Assembly (NCBI GenBank): GCA_020444245.1
Contig: JAHLLI010000019.1
Coordinates: forward strand, 40,572-104,571
Source of the DNA: Actinomycetales bacterium
Lineage (GTDB): Bacteria > Actinomycetota > Actinomycetes > Actinomycetales > Cellulomonadaceae
Direction: 5' to 3'
DNA length: 64,000 nucleotides
Shown: positions 16,314 through 24,528 of the stretch, piece by piece
How the letters are laid out: each line of letters starts with the position of its first letter
How positions within the stretch are numbered: position 1 is the stretch's first letter
Notes under the pieces: generated by a model
What the model saw: only the letters and a program-made list of their open reading frames with translations
Told to the model about the DNA's origin: nothing
The model's database searches: none
Made by a program: the position numbers and the translations under genes

Positions 16314-16603
16314 GGGCTCACCGCCTCGCGGGAGAAGCGCTTGGCCAGCTCCCACGCGGCCCATCCCTCGGCCTTGCGCCGGCGGACCTCGGCGACGAAC
16401 TCCGACCAGGTCAAGCCGTAGGTGGTCGGCAGGGTCCGGTAGATGGCGGGATCGGGATAGAGCTCGCGGAGATCGGGCGGGAGCGTCGCTACCCTGCGGC
16501 CACCGGTCGGCCGTACCGTGGAAGCGATCCGGGTCGTCACCTGATCTGCTGAGTCGGGCGCTCCTGCGGGGGGGCGCCCTTCTCGCTGTCTGGGGTCGCT
16601 CAC
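16310..16603 (-). CDS. Element protein of unknown function (97 aa)
   Basis: A 97-residue protein. A disordered start is followed by a compact part: ELYPDPAIYRTLPTTYGLTWSEFVAEVRRRKAEGWAAWELAKRFSRE, mostly helical and possibly DNA-binding. The GTG start overlaps the previous gene's stop and its own stop overlaps the helicase start, so all three are translated as a unit. It is probably an accessory of replication or regulation; no family recognised. Confidence 0.48.
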   Translation of the reverse strand: MSDPRQREGRPPAGAPDSADQVTTRIASTVRPTGGRRVATLPPDLRELYPDPAIYRTLPTTYGLTWSEFVAEVRRRKAEGWAAWELAKRFSREAVSP

Positions 16604-16917
16604 GCGGCACCCCCGGAGAGGCGTCGCAGCTCGGCGTCAGCGGCCTCGCTCTCAGCCGCGAGCGCCTTGGACTTCCGTCGTGCGCGGGCGGACTTGAGCG
16701 CGAGGCGCTGGAAGTGTGCCTTGCGGGCGTGCTCCGCGCGCCGCGCGCGTTCGTCGGGCGACAGGATGCCGTCCGGGTCGACCTGGCGCTCGAACGTCGC
16801 CATGAGGGCGGCCCGAGCGGGTGCGGTGCGGGCGGATCGGTCGGGGGTGAGTGCCCAGGACGTGTGGGCGGCGATCTGCGCTGAGAGGCGACGTTCATTC
16901 GACGTCGGTGCGGGCAT
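16600..16917 (-). CDS. Basic helical element protein (105 aa)
   Basis: A 105-residue, Arg/Ala-rich helical protein with LSPDERARRAEHARKAHFQRLALKSARARRK, a likely coiled-coil or nucleic-acid-binding surface. GGAGG lies 8 bases before the ATG. It is the first gene of the helicase block, after a 92-base gap (16,918-17,009) that probably holds that block's promoter. Similar short basic proteins start the replication cassette of many actinobacterial integrative elements. Confidence 0.5.
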   Translation of the reverse strand: MPAPTSNERRLSAQIAAHTSWALTPDRSARTAPARAALMATFERQVDPDGILSPDERARRAEHARKAHFQRLALKSARARRKSKALAAESEAADAELRRLSGGAA

Positions 16918-17009
16918 GCGGACGGACCTCCGTGGTCAGTCCGGTTGCTCACTCCGGTGTCGAGACGCGGTTCCTCGACATCTGGCGCTAGGCGCTCAAG
17001 CGTTCTGCG

Positions 17010-17531
17010 TTAACGGTATCGCACACCGCCTGTCCCATCGTGACGCATGATGACGACGGCGTGTCGGCCACCGCCATCTGCCACGACATTCAGGAGCGCT
17101 GCGTAGGGGAGGTCGTACTGGTGCCCCCGGCGACACGTTGCCCGGTCGCCCCACGCGACCATCGGGGTCGCTGCGGCCGGAGGATCCGCGAACGAACGTC
17201 GACCTCCGGAGTCGCTCTGCCTCACCCAGAGGACCGGTCGCCCGCTGCTGATCGTCACGTGCGCGATGGTCTCGCCTCGGCAATCTCCGCAGAGGACGCG
17301 GACCCAGGCACCACCCTTCGGCGGGCCGACTATGCCGCGACTCAGGAGGGCCTTCCCCAGGTTCTCCGCGGTGGTGATGTCGGCTGCCACCTGCTGTGCC
17401 GCGTCCATCTGCGGGTGGAACCGCAGCCGGAACTCGGCGACCTCCTCATCGCTCAGCTCGCGTTCGAGGCGAAGCGTCGGGCCAGACGCGAAGAGGGCCT
17501 CGAGTTGCTCCGGCGTCAGGGGATCAGGCAT
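17010..17531 (-). CDS. Element protein of unknown function with possible zinc site (173 aa)
   Basis: A 173-residue soluble protein. A helical N-terminus (LTPEQLEALFASGPTLRLERELSDEEVAEFRLRF) leads into a beta-rich part with VLCGDCRGET and ATCRRGHQYDLP, which could together bind zinc. The ATG follows GGGGGACCTGCG. It starts inside the 3' end of an integrase leftover, which suggests that the joint was made with this gene already attached. Function unknown. Confidence 0.52.
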   Translation of the reverse strand: MPDPLTPEQLEALFASGPTLRLERELSDEEVAEFRLRFHPQMDAAQQVAADITTAENLGKALLSRGIVGPPKGGAWVRVLCGDCRGETIAHVTISSGRPVLWVRQSDSGGRRSFADPPAAATPMVAWGDRATCRRGHQYDLPYAALLNVVADGGGRHAVVIMRHDGTGGVRYR

Positions 17532-17641
17532 CGCAGGTCCCCCAGGTTGAGCTCGCGCGCCTCGGCCGCTGGGCGCTCCGACGTCCGAGCACGGGTGTAG
17601 CGCATGAGCATGTCGGGCTGGGACCAGCCGGCCACGGCCAT
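17516..17641 (-). pseudogene. C-terminal remnant of a second tyrosine integrase
   Basis: Directly after the stop of the intact integrase (one base between), a 41-codon frame reads MAVAGWSQPDMLMRYTRAR and continues to the stop at 17,516. It aligns with the end of the intact integrase (LAGWSSDTMLERYGASAAD), including the AGW and the tyrosine of RY, the place of the catalytic tyrosine. It differs too much from it to be a recent duplication. It looks like the tail of an older integrase gene whose front was replaced. The start of the 173-residue gene overlaps its last codons. Confidence 0.75.
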
Positions 17642-17642
17642 G

Positions 17643-18539
17643 TCAGACCCGGTCCCCCCGTCGCATCCGTTCGGCCGCCGCCCGGGCCCTCGCGTCGGCC
17701 GCGCTCGCGCCGTAGCGCTCGAGCATCGTGTCGGAGGACCACCCGGCCAGGCGCTTGAGGTCGCGCTCCTGGCCGCCGGCCATGAGGAAGTCGTGGGCGA
17801 AGGTGTGCCGGAAGCGGTGCGGGTGCAGGTCCGTGATCCCCGCGGCCTCGCCGCGCTTGCGGATGACGTCGCGCACGCCGTCGGTGGTCATGGCACCGCG
17901 CTGGGACAGGAACAGGGCGTCGAGGTGCGACCACCGGGACGTGGCGCGCACGCGCACGTAGCGGTCGAGCGCCTGGGCGGTGCGGGCGCCGAAGTACACC
18001 GGGCGGACCTTGTCGCCTTTGCCGCGCACCAGGAGCATCCCGGCATCCAGGTCCTTCGCTGTCATCGCGGATAGGCCGCACAGCTCGGACACGCGCACCC
18101 CGCAGTCGAGCAGCACCCGGATGATCGCCATGTCGCGACGGTCGGCGAAGTCCTTGCCTGCACAGACCTTGACCAGCGCGGCGAGCTCGGCGTCGGTGAG
18201 CACCGGCACCGGGCGGTCCTTGGTCCGGGGCAGGTCGACGCCGGTCATCGGGTTGGTGGGTATCTCGTCCTCGGCCACGAGCCAGCCGCAGAACCGGTGC
18301 AGGCCGCGGTAGCGGGTGCGCACGGTGGTCGCCTCGTGGGTGTCGTTGAGGTCGGCGAGCCAGTCGACGATCTCGCGGCGGCTCAGATGGTCGGCCGTGG
18401 CGGGCTTGCCGTGGTCCTCGAGCCAGCGGGCATAGAACTCCACGCTCTGGCCGTACAGCCGCAGCGTCGCGGGGGACTTGCGCTCGGCGCGCAGGTAGCG
18501 GGCGAAGGATGCGCCCAGGTCGCGAAGGTCTGTCGGCAC
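17643..18539 (-). CDS. Tyrosine recombinase / integrase
   Basis: A 298-residue phage-type integrase, complete. The N-terminal SAM-like core-binding domain (FARYLRAERKSPATLRLYGQ) is followed by the catalytic domain with the conserved residues in order: R in LLDCGVRVSEL, H-x-x-R in HPHRFRHTFAHD, H/W in LAGWSSD and Y in ERYGAS. It should join attP to the 3' end of the LigD-type gene, reading away from attR 84 bases away. Transcription is probably leaderless: TAACCT at 18,546-18,551 lies six bases before the GTG and no ribosome site is present. No excisionase gene is recognised; the Xre-type protein is a candidate. Confidence 0.92.
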   Translation of the reverse strand: MPTDLRDLGASFARYLRAERKSPATLRLYGQSVEFYARWLEDHGKPATADHLSRREIVDWLADLNDTHEATTVRTRYRGLHRFCGWLVAEDEIPTNPMTGVDLPRTKDRPVPVLTDAELAALVKVCAGKDFADRRDMAIIRVLLDCGVRVSELCGLSAMTAKDLDAGMLLVRGKGDKVRPVYFGARTAQALDRYVRVRATSRWSHLDALFLSQRGAMTTDGVRDVIRKRGEAAGITDLHPHRFRHTFAHDFLMAGGQERDLKRLAGWSSDTMLERYGASAADARARAAAERMRRGDRV

Positions 18540-18591
18540 GGGGCTAGGTTATCAGGACAGCAAGCGCTATGCTACGAAGCGCCACGGCACG

Positions 18592-19665
18592 TTAGTCGGT
18601 GTTTTCGCTGGTAGATGGCCTAGCGCGGCTCGGTTGGACCCTCTTGGGCTCGCCCGGCATCTTCGGGTACTCCGGCGGGTAGGGCAGGTCGCCCAGGCCG
18701 TGGTCGCGCTCGTCGCGGTCGGCGAGCTCGAGCAGCGGCCGCAGGGAGTAGCGCGGGCCGGCGCCCGCCTCGAGCGGGGCGAACAGGTCGCCGTGCTCGG
18801 CCAGCCGCGCCGGCACGGTGGCCGGGGTGAAGTCGTCAGGGGCCACGTCGTCGAGCTCGTCCCAGCGCAGCGGTGTGGACACCGTGCCGCGGGCGTTCGC
18901 CCGGATCGAGTACGCCGAGGCGATCGTGCGGTCCCTGGCCATCTGGTTGTAGTCCACGAAGATCGTCTGCCCGCGCTCCTCCTTCCACCAGCGCGTGGTC
19001 ACCTGGCCGGGCAGGCGCCGCTCGAGCTCGCGGCCGAACGCGATCGTCGCGCGCCTGGCCTGGGTGAAGGTCCAGCGAGGCTCGATGGGCACGAACACGT
19101 GCAGGCCGCGCCCGCCGGAGGTCTTGGGCCAGCAATCCAGGCCCAGCTCGTGCAGCAGCTCGCGGGCGTGCGGGGCGACCCGGACGGCATCGGAGAAGTC
19201 GGTGCCGGGTTGGGGGTCCAGGTCGATCCGCAGCTGGTCGGGCGCCTCGGTGTCGGCGGCGGTCACCGGCCACGGATGGAACGTCAGGGTGCCCAGGTTC
19301 GCGGCCCACGCGACGACGGCGAGCTCGGTCGGGCAGATCTCGTCGGCGAACCGGCCGCTGGGGAACGCGATGCGTGCCGTGCTCACCCAGTCCGGCGCCC
19401 CGCGTGGCACCCGCTTCTGGTAGAAGCCGTCGCCCGAGGAGTCCACCCGGGTGGACAGCCGTGCCCCGTCGAACCAGCCCTTGGGCCAGCGCTCCAGCGT
19501 CGTGGGGCGCTCGCGCAGCGCGCCGAGGATCCCGTCGCCGACCGCGACGAAGTACTCCACGACGTCGAGCTTGGTCAGCCCGAGTCCCGGGAGCACGACC
19601 CGGTCCGGGCTGGACACGCGCACGGTCCGGCCGCGCACGTCCAGCTCCACCGCCGGCGCTGCCAT
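18592..19665 (-). CDS. LigD-type DNA polymerase domain protein (NHEJ polymerase), 3' end rewritten by element
   Basis: A 357-residue stand-alone polymerase domain of the LigD/PolDom family (archaeo-eukaryotic primase fold), which fills ends in Ku-dependent repair. Landmarks: VEYFVAVGDGILGALRERPTTLERWPKG, YQKRVP, LRIDLDPQPG with the metal-binding aspartates, and KTSGGRGLHVFVPI. The last ten codons (ARPSTSENTD) come from the element; the original end (DAERER-stop) lies beyond attL. The ATG at 19,665 is preferred because TAGCGT lies exactly six bases upstream; a GTG six bases earlier is possible. No ligase or Ku gene is in the window. Confidence 0.88.
   Translation of the reverse strand: MAAPAVELDVRGRTVRVSSPDRVVLPGLGLTKLDVVEYFVAVGDGILGALRERPTTLERWPKGWFDGARLSTRVDSSGDGFYQKRVPRGAPDWVSTARIAFPSGRFADEICPTELAVVAWAANLGTLTFHPWPVTAADTEAPDQLRIDLDPQPGTDFSDAVRVAPHARELLHELGLDCWPKTSGGRGLHVFVPIEPRWTFTQARRATIAFGRELERRLPGQVTTRWWKEERGQTIFVDYNQMARDRTIASAYSIRANARGTVSTPLRWDELDDVAPDDFTPATVPARLAEHGDLFAPLEAGAGPRYSLRPLLELADRDERDHGLGDLPYPPEYPKMPGEPKRVQPSRARPSTSENTD
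18624..18667. repeat. attR: right copy of 44-bp direct repeat
   Basis: Identical to 9,157-9,200. It lies inside the 3' end of the LigD-type gene and encodes MPGEPKRVQPSR of that protein on the minus strand. Beyond it, towards the element, the frame enters element DNA and stops at 18,592. Confidence 0.93.
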
Positions 19666-19674
19666 GGGCACACG

Positions 19675-22638
19675 CTAGGGGGCCGTCGCCCGCCGTGCCC
19701 GTCGGGCGTCCGGCGTGCGGTCCTCCTGCCCGGCCGCGCTCGGGTCGGCGCCGGGCGCAGTGCCCAGCAGCCCGCGGCGGTGGGCGACCGCGACGGCCTC
19801 GGTCCGGCCGGCGACGCCGAGCTTGGCCAGCAGGTTGGACACGTGCACGCTGACCGTCTTGCCGCTGATGAACAGCCGCTCCCCGATCTGCCGGTTGCTC
19901 AGCCCCTCGGCGACCAGGGCCAGGACCTCCGCCTCGCGGGCGGTCAGCAGGTCGGTCGTCGGGTGGCCGGCACCGGGCAGCTCGAGGCGCCCGCGCCGGG
20001 CGAGCTCCAGGCACGCCCGGTGCAGCGGTCCGGCGCCCATCTGCTCGGCCGCTCTGGCGGCCAGCCGCAGCTGGTGGCCTGCGCCGTCCCGGTCGCCGGC
20101 GCCCAGCAGCGCCTCGGCCCAGCGCCACCGGCTGCGCGCCTCCTCGTACCGGTACCCGTAGCCGAACGCCTCGGTGGCCGCGCGCCACGGCTCCGGGCCG
20201 CTGTCCCCGACCAGCCGGGCGTGCTCGGCCGCCGCCCGGGCGAGCCACGCGACACCCTCCGGCCCGAGCCGGCCACCCCTCGGGCGGCCACGCTCGGCGG
20301 TGCTCCTCGCCCGAGCCAGCAGGCCGTCGCCGTGCCGCACCGCCAGCGCCTCGTCGACACCGGTCAGTCGCCCGCGTGCCGCGTCGTCCGCGAGGGCGGC
20401 GAGGGCCAGGGCGACCAGCCAGATCCCGCCGAGGAAGTAGTCGTCCCAGGTGCGCCAGAGGTGCTCCAGGGCGCGCTCGGCCTCCGCGACCGCCTCCTGA
20501 GGTCGTCCCGCCCAGGTCAGGGCGTCGGCCCGCACGCCGCCGGCGATGAGGGCGAACTGCCCGTCGGCCTCCCACATGTCGTCGAACGACGCCGCTGCGG
20601 CCAGCACGTCGTCCTCGCCGCGAGCCGCGGCCGCGTACAGGTCGACGAGCGCCAGGGCACGCCCCTGGGCCACGCTCCCGGCGCCGGACGGCGGCCCGAC
20701 GGGCGACAGGTCACCGGCGGCGAACCGCACCAGGCGGTCGAAGAACTGCTGGGCGAGCCCGAACTCGCTCCACAGCAGCCCGGCCGCGCGGGCCCTGGCC
20801 AGCCCGTCGTCCAGGGCCTGCTGCGCGAGGTCCAGCCGGCCGGCGTAGTAGTACGTCGTGGCGAGGTTGTACGAGCAGCGCTGCTCGGTGGTCAGGTCAC
20901 CCGCGTCGCGGGCCCGCTGCACGGCGGTGGTCAGCAGCCGCGCAGCGTCCTCGGGGTCGTCGACCGCCAGCACGGCCAGCGTGGCGGCGGCGTCGGCCTC
21001 GACGGCCGGCAGGTCGGCCTCGCGGGCGAGCTCGAACGCCCGCCGGGCGTTCGCCTCGGCCACGGCGTCGAAGTCCCCCTGCTCGGAGTTGAGGACGACG
21101 CGGGCGTGGATGGCCAGCGCCCACGCCCGGTCGAGCGGGTCGGCCCCGGCAGGCAGCTCGGCCAGGGCCCGCTCGGCCTCCGCGAGCGCCGCGACCGGGT
21201 CCTGCGGCAGCAGGTAGGTGGCCAGGTCGGAGTGCAGCCGGGCGCGACCGGCCGCGGGGCTCAGCTCGATCGCTGCGCGCCCGAGCGCGACCGCGCGCTC
21301 CGACCGTCCGCAACGGTGCGCCGCCCCGGCGGCCCGGGCGGCGACCGCGGCCCGATCGACCGGCGGGTCCTCGGTGAGGTCCGCGAGCCTGAGCACCTCC
21401 TCCAGGTGCCCGAGCTCCTCGGCCGGCGCGAACAGGGCCGCGGCCTCGTCGGCGGCGCGGGCTGCGGCACGGGCCGCGGTGGCCAGGTCCCCGGCCTGCC
21501 GCGCGTGCTCGGCGAGCCCGGCCGCCGAGCACAGGTCCGGCTGGTCCCGCAGCACCTCGAGGTAGGCCCGGTTGAGCGCGAGGCGCTCGCCGGGCAGCAG
21601 CTCGGCGTCGACCACCTCGGCCAGCAGGGCGTGGCGGAACTCGACGGTGTCATCGCCCTCGGCGAGCACCTGGGCCGCGACCGCCTCGCGGACCAGCTCG
21701 TCGAACACCTCGGCCCGCCCGACGCCGGCCCACACCGCCCGCAGCAGCGGCTCCCGCACGCGCCGGCCGGCGACCGCCGCGACCCGGGCCAGGCGCTGGA
21801 CCTCGGCGTCGAGCCGTTCCAGGCGGGTGTGCAGCACCTCCGCCAGCGTCCACGGGAGCTCGCGCGTGGTCGCGGCCTCGAGCAGCTCCTGCGCGAAGTA
21901 GGCGTTGCCCTCGGAGCGCGCCATCACCGCGCGCAGCCGGTCCTCGGGGACCGGGCCGCCGTGGACGGCGGCGGCGAACCGGCGCAGCTCGTCCGGGGTG
22001 AACGGCGGCAGCTCCAGGCGCTGGACGCGCGGGTTGCGCCACAGCTCGCCCAGCAGCGGGCGCAGCGGGTGGCGGCGGTGCAGGTCGTCGGTGCGGTACG
22101 AGGCCACGACGAGCACGTGCTCGCTGCTGAGCCGGCTGGCCAGGAAGCGCAGCACGTCGCGGGTCGAGGAGTCGGCCCAGTGCACGTCCTCGATCACCAG
22201 CAGCAGCGGGCGCTCCGGGGTACCGGCGGCCGACAGCGCCGCGACGATCCCGTCGAACAGCTGCAGCCGTCCGGCGTCGTCGCCCGGCGTGGCCGTGGCC
22301 GGTGGAGCTCCCGGCAGCAGGCGAGCCAGAGCGGGGCGCGCCGCGATCACGGCGTCCACCGCGGCGGCGCGGCCGGCGAGCTCGCCCAGCGCCTCGGCGA
22401 AGGGCAGGTACGGCAGCCCCACCTCGCCCAGGTCCACGCAGTGCACGGTCAGGACGGCGGCGCCGGAGCGCTCGGCGATCTCGGTGACGTGGCGCAGGAG
22501 CCTGGTCTTGCCGACCCCGGCGTCGGCCCCGAGCAGCACGAGGCGCGGCACGCCGCGCCCCGCCTCGGCCAGGTCGGCCAGGATCTCGGCGACCTGGTCC
22601 TCGCGGGCCACGAAGTCGGTGGTCACGCTGCGGGCCAT
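19675..22638 (-). CDS. LuxR-family transcriptional regulator with AAA/NTPase domain (LAL type)
   Basis: A 987-residue large ATP-binding LuxR regulator. The N-terminus holds an AAA_16-like domain with Walker A GADAGVGKT (residues 37-45) and Walker B LLLVIEDVHWAD. A long alpha-helical repeat region follows (TPR-like), and the C-terminus has the LuxR helix-turn-helix LTAREAEVLALVAEGLSNRQ ... KTVSVHVSNLLAKL. Such proteins respond to a ligand or partner and activate catabolic or secondary-metabolite genes. The ATG at 22,638 follows GGAGG very closely; a GTG four codons later is possible. It is divergent from the gene at 23,056, which may be a target. Confidence 0.85.
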   Translation of the reverse strand: MARSVTTDFVAREDQVAEILADLAEAGRGVPRLVLLGADAGVGKTRLLRHVTEIAERSGAAVLTVHCVDLGEVGLPYLPFAEALGELAGRAAAVDAVIAARPALARLLPGAPPATATPGDDAGRLQLFDGIVAALSAAGTPERPLLLVIEDVHWADSSTRDVLRFLASRLSSEHVLVVASYRTDDLHRRHPLRPLLGELWRNPRVQRLELPPFTPDELRRFAAAVHGGPVPEDRLRAVMARSEGNAYFAQELLEAATTRELPWTLAEVLHTRLERLDAEVQRLARVAAVAGRRVREPLLRAVWAGVGRAEVFDELVREAVAAQVLAEGDDTVEFRHALLAEVVDAELLPGERLALNRAYLEVLRDQPDLCSAAGLAEHARQAGDLATAARAAARAADEAAALFAPAEELGHLEEVLRLADLTEDPPVDRAAVAARAAGAAHRCGRSERAVALGRAAIELSPAAGRARLHSDLATYLLPQDPVAALAEAERALAELPAGADPLDRAWALAIHARVVLNSEQGDFDAVAEANARRAFELAREADLPAVEADAAATLAVLAVDDPEDAARLLTTAVQRARDAGDLTTEQRCSYNLATTYYYAGRLDLAQQALDDGLARARAAGLLWSEFGLAQQFFDRLVRFAAGDLSPVGPPSGAGSVAQGRALALVDLYAAAARGEDDVLAAAASFDDMWEADGQFALIAGGVRADALTWAGRPQEAVAEAERALEHLWRTWDDYFLGGIWLVALALAALADDAARGRLTGVDEALAVRHGDGLLARARSTAERGRPRGGRLGPEGVAWLARAAAEHARLVGDSGPEPWRAATEAFGYGYRYEEARSRWRWAEALLGAGDRDGAGHQLRLAARAAEQMGAGPLHRACLELARRGRLELPGAGHPTTDLLTAREAEVLALVAEGLSNRQIGERLFISGKTVSVHVSNLLAKLGVAGRTEAVAVAHRRGLLGTAPGADPSAAGQEDRTPDARRARRATAP

Positions 22639-22883
22639 GCCTCCGATCCTGGCAGCGACCTCCGACGTGCACCACCATCGGCGACCGCGCGCAGCGGCGT
22701 GGCCGCGGGCGGTGCCTCGACGGCCTGCAGGGCGGGCCCGGGGGCGGCCGGTCGCGCGCTGCCCGGGCGGGCCTGCCGGGCTCGGCGCGGGGTGCGCCGG
22801 CGCTGCGGCCAGGCCTGGCGCGCCTGCTCCTGCCGGTAGGTGATCTCGGCTTCCAGCGCCGGGCCCCAGGTGGTGATGGTCAT
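22623..22883 (-). CDS. Small Arg/Ala/Pro-rich protein (86 aa)
   Basis: An 86-residue protein with an ordered first part (TTWGPALEAEITYRQEQARQAW) and a low-complexity basic rest. A good ribosome site (GAGGAGACGACC) precedes the ATG and the 3' end overlaps the LuxR-type gene by 16 bases, which supports a real, co-transcribed gene. The second half has the composition of random high-GC sequence, so caution is needed. Confidence 0.42.
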   Translation of the reverse strand: MTITTWGPALEAEITYRQEQARQAWPQRRRTPRRARQARPGSARPAAPGPALQAVEAPPAATPLRAVADGGARRRSLPGSEAWPAA

Positions 22884-23055
22884 GGTCGTCTCCTCGCTTC
22901 TCGATGACGACTGTGCCCCTGAGGCGCCCTGGCGCGGATCGGGAGGTCGACCGATCGTGGGGACCAGGGTGGGCCCGGCCGGGGCTAAGGCACCTCAGAC
23001 CGCGCGCTCGGGACAATCCTGTGACGGGGCGGTGAGATCGGGCGTACCGTCGAGT

Positions 23056-23970
23056 ATGGCTACCGACAACGAGGTCACCGGTCACCCGGAACGGACCGAG
23101 GAGTTCGACGCCTTCGGCCCGTGGGTCTATCAGGTACGCACCGCAGACGAGGTGCCACGACTGTTCCGCCCGTTCGCGGGCGACCCGACGAGCGCCACGA
23201 TGGTGATCAAGATCCCCAGGCGGATCGCTCGCCGTGACGCCAACCCACGCATGGACCTGTACGACCACCTGCTGTGCTTGCGCGGGGACACGCTCACTCT
23301 GCTGAGCCGGGCCCCGGGCGACGCGGACGGGGTGCGGCGCCGCGCCGTGACCGCCGAGCAGGTGGTCGCGATCGAGGACAGCGTGGACCTGCTCGACGGC
23401 AGGCTCGGGCTGCGCATCGCCGACGAGCGGCCGCTCGTGGTGAGCTACAACGGCGCCTCGCACGACGTCGTGGGGCAGTTCGTCGCGGCCCTGCGCCGTC
23501 AGGTCCGGGGCGGCGCCCCGGCGGTCGACGAAGCGGCCGCCGCCGCGCCCGCGCTGGATGCCCTGTGGCAGGACGTCGCGCTGGTCAGCGAGTACCGGGA
23601 GCTGGTCCGCGAGGAGCCCGCGATGTCCGTGCGCGCCGCGCACGGCAGGCGGGTGGTGGAGCCGATCCATGCCTCGACCCTGCGGCGGCTGCTGCACCGG
23701 TGGTGGCCGATGTGGCTGCAGGCCGCCGTGGTCTGCTCCGACGGGGTCGAGCTGCTGGTCCTGCACCGCCGGAGCTGGTGGGTCAGGGGCAGCCGGCCGG
23801 TGCACTCGGTCGCGCGCACGACGATGCGCCTGTCGGCCGGGCTGTCGGTCGAGGTGGTGCCCACCGGCTACCACGGGGTCTCCGAGCTCCGGGTCGGGCA
23901 CGACGCGGCGCGCTTCGCGGTGCCCACCGGATCGCCGGCCGAGAAGGCGCTGCTGGACCTGCTCGGCTGA
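23056..23970 (+). CDS. Protein of unknown function (304 aa)
   Basis: A 304-residue soluble protein with two similar beta-rich halves. Each has a segment that would fit a PH-like or bacterial PH domain: LYDHLLCLRGDTLTLLSRAPGD and AVVCSDGVELLVLHRRSWWVRG. A hydrophobic WWPMWLQA lies between them. No catalytic motif is visible. The ATG at 23,056 has a TACCGT box five bases upstream and no ribosome site, so it may be leaderless. It is divergent from the small gene at 22,623 and followed by the gene at 23,992. Confidence 0.6.
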   Translation: MATDNEVTGHPERTEEFDAFGPWVYQVRTADEVPRLFRPFAGDPTSATMVIKIPRRIARRDANPRMDLYDHLLCLRGDTLTLLSRAPGDADGVRRRAVTAEQVVAIEDSVDLLDGRLGLRIADERPLVVSYNGASHDVVGQFVAALRRQVRGGAPAVDEAAAAAPALDALWQDVALVSEYRELVREEPAMSVRAAHGRRVVEPIHASTLRRLLHRWWPMWLQAAVVCSDGVELLVLHRRSWWVRGSRPVHSVARTTMRLSAGLSVEVVPTGYHGVSELRVGHDAARFAVPTGSPAEKALLDLLG

Positions 23971-23991
23971 CGCGTGCGCCAGACTGGGGGC

Positions 23992-24273
23992 GTGACGGCT
24001 GAGCATGGGTCCGTGGGGGACGTGAGCGAACCGGTCAGCGCGGTGCTGCGCGACGCCAAGGCGCGTGCCCGGTCCACCCACTACACCGTGGGGACGCTGC
24101 GCCAGGACGCGGACGGCACGGTGTGGCTGGAGTGCTCGTGCGGGACGGTGCTGCGCAACGGCCCGACCTGGACGCTCGACGAGCACGTGCGGCTGCACCG
24201 CGCCGAGGCCAAGTACCTCGAGCTCTCCCAGGCCGCCCCGCCGGGTATCCCGCGGCTGATCGACCTGGGCTGA
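23992..24273 (+). CDS. Small protein with CSCG motif (93 aa)
   Basis: A 93-residue protein with a compact core THYTVGTLRQDADGTVWLECSCGTVLRNG ending DEHVRLHRAEAKYLEL; two cysteines and two histidines could bind zinc. CAGACT at 23,980-23,985 lies six bases before the GTG, the leaderless layout seen elsewhere here. A GTG at 24,022 after GGGGGAC is an alternative start. Function unknown. Confidence 0.5.
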   Translation: MTAEHGSVGDVSEPVSAVLRDAKARARSTHYTVGTLRQDADGTVWLECSCGTVLRNGPTWTLDEHVRLHRAEAKYLELSQAAPPGIPRLIDLG

Positions 24274-24528
24274 GTTTCTCCGCCCGGCACCGGCTCACGG
24301 CGGCTCCCATCGGCCGGCGCACCGCCCCGGGTAGCCCCGTTCGGCCCCGTTGTGGTCCGTTCGCGCCCGATGAGGCCCGACGAAAGCGGATTTCACCCGC
24401 TCTCGGGGGCGCGCGCCCTGTCACCCGCATGGTGGAATCGGGGAGTTCGGCGCGCCGCTCGGCAGGTGCGCCAGTCCTGGGGGTGCAGGATGGTCGGGCG
24501 CGCGTGTCGTGACCACGAGGAGGGCTGG

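Larger units (their letters stand above)
9157..18667. mobile_element. Integrated element, probable phage satellite (9.5 kb)
   Basis: Bounded by a perfect 44-bp direct repeat, with a tyrosine integrase beside the right end. Two genes next to attL are on the plus strand; nearly everything else is one long minus-strand array with 1-4 base overlaps. Contents: Xre-type regulator, zinc-ribbon proteins, PASTA-type lipoprotein, small-terminase-like protein, capsid-cement-like and scaffold-like proteins, ADP-ribosyltransferase-like protein, WhiB-like regulator, SF3 helicase, integrase. Large terminase, portal, major capsid, tail and lysis genes are absent. That set fits a helper-dependent satellite; a much-deleted prophage is the alternative, but the intact overlapping frames argue against decay. 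Confidence 0.8.

Noticed and set aside
18634..22839. A 1,400-codon plus-strand frame across the LigD-type and LuxR-type genes
   Set aside because: It runs through two genes with clear protein families on the other strand; the predicted protein is low complexity (RGGQ, RAPA types) and lacks a start signal.
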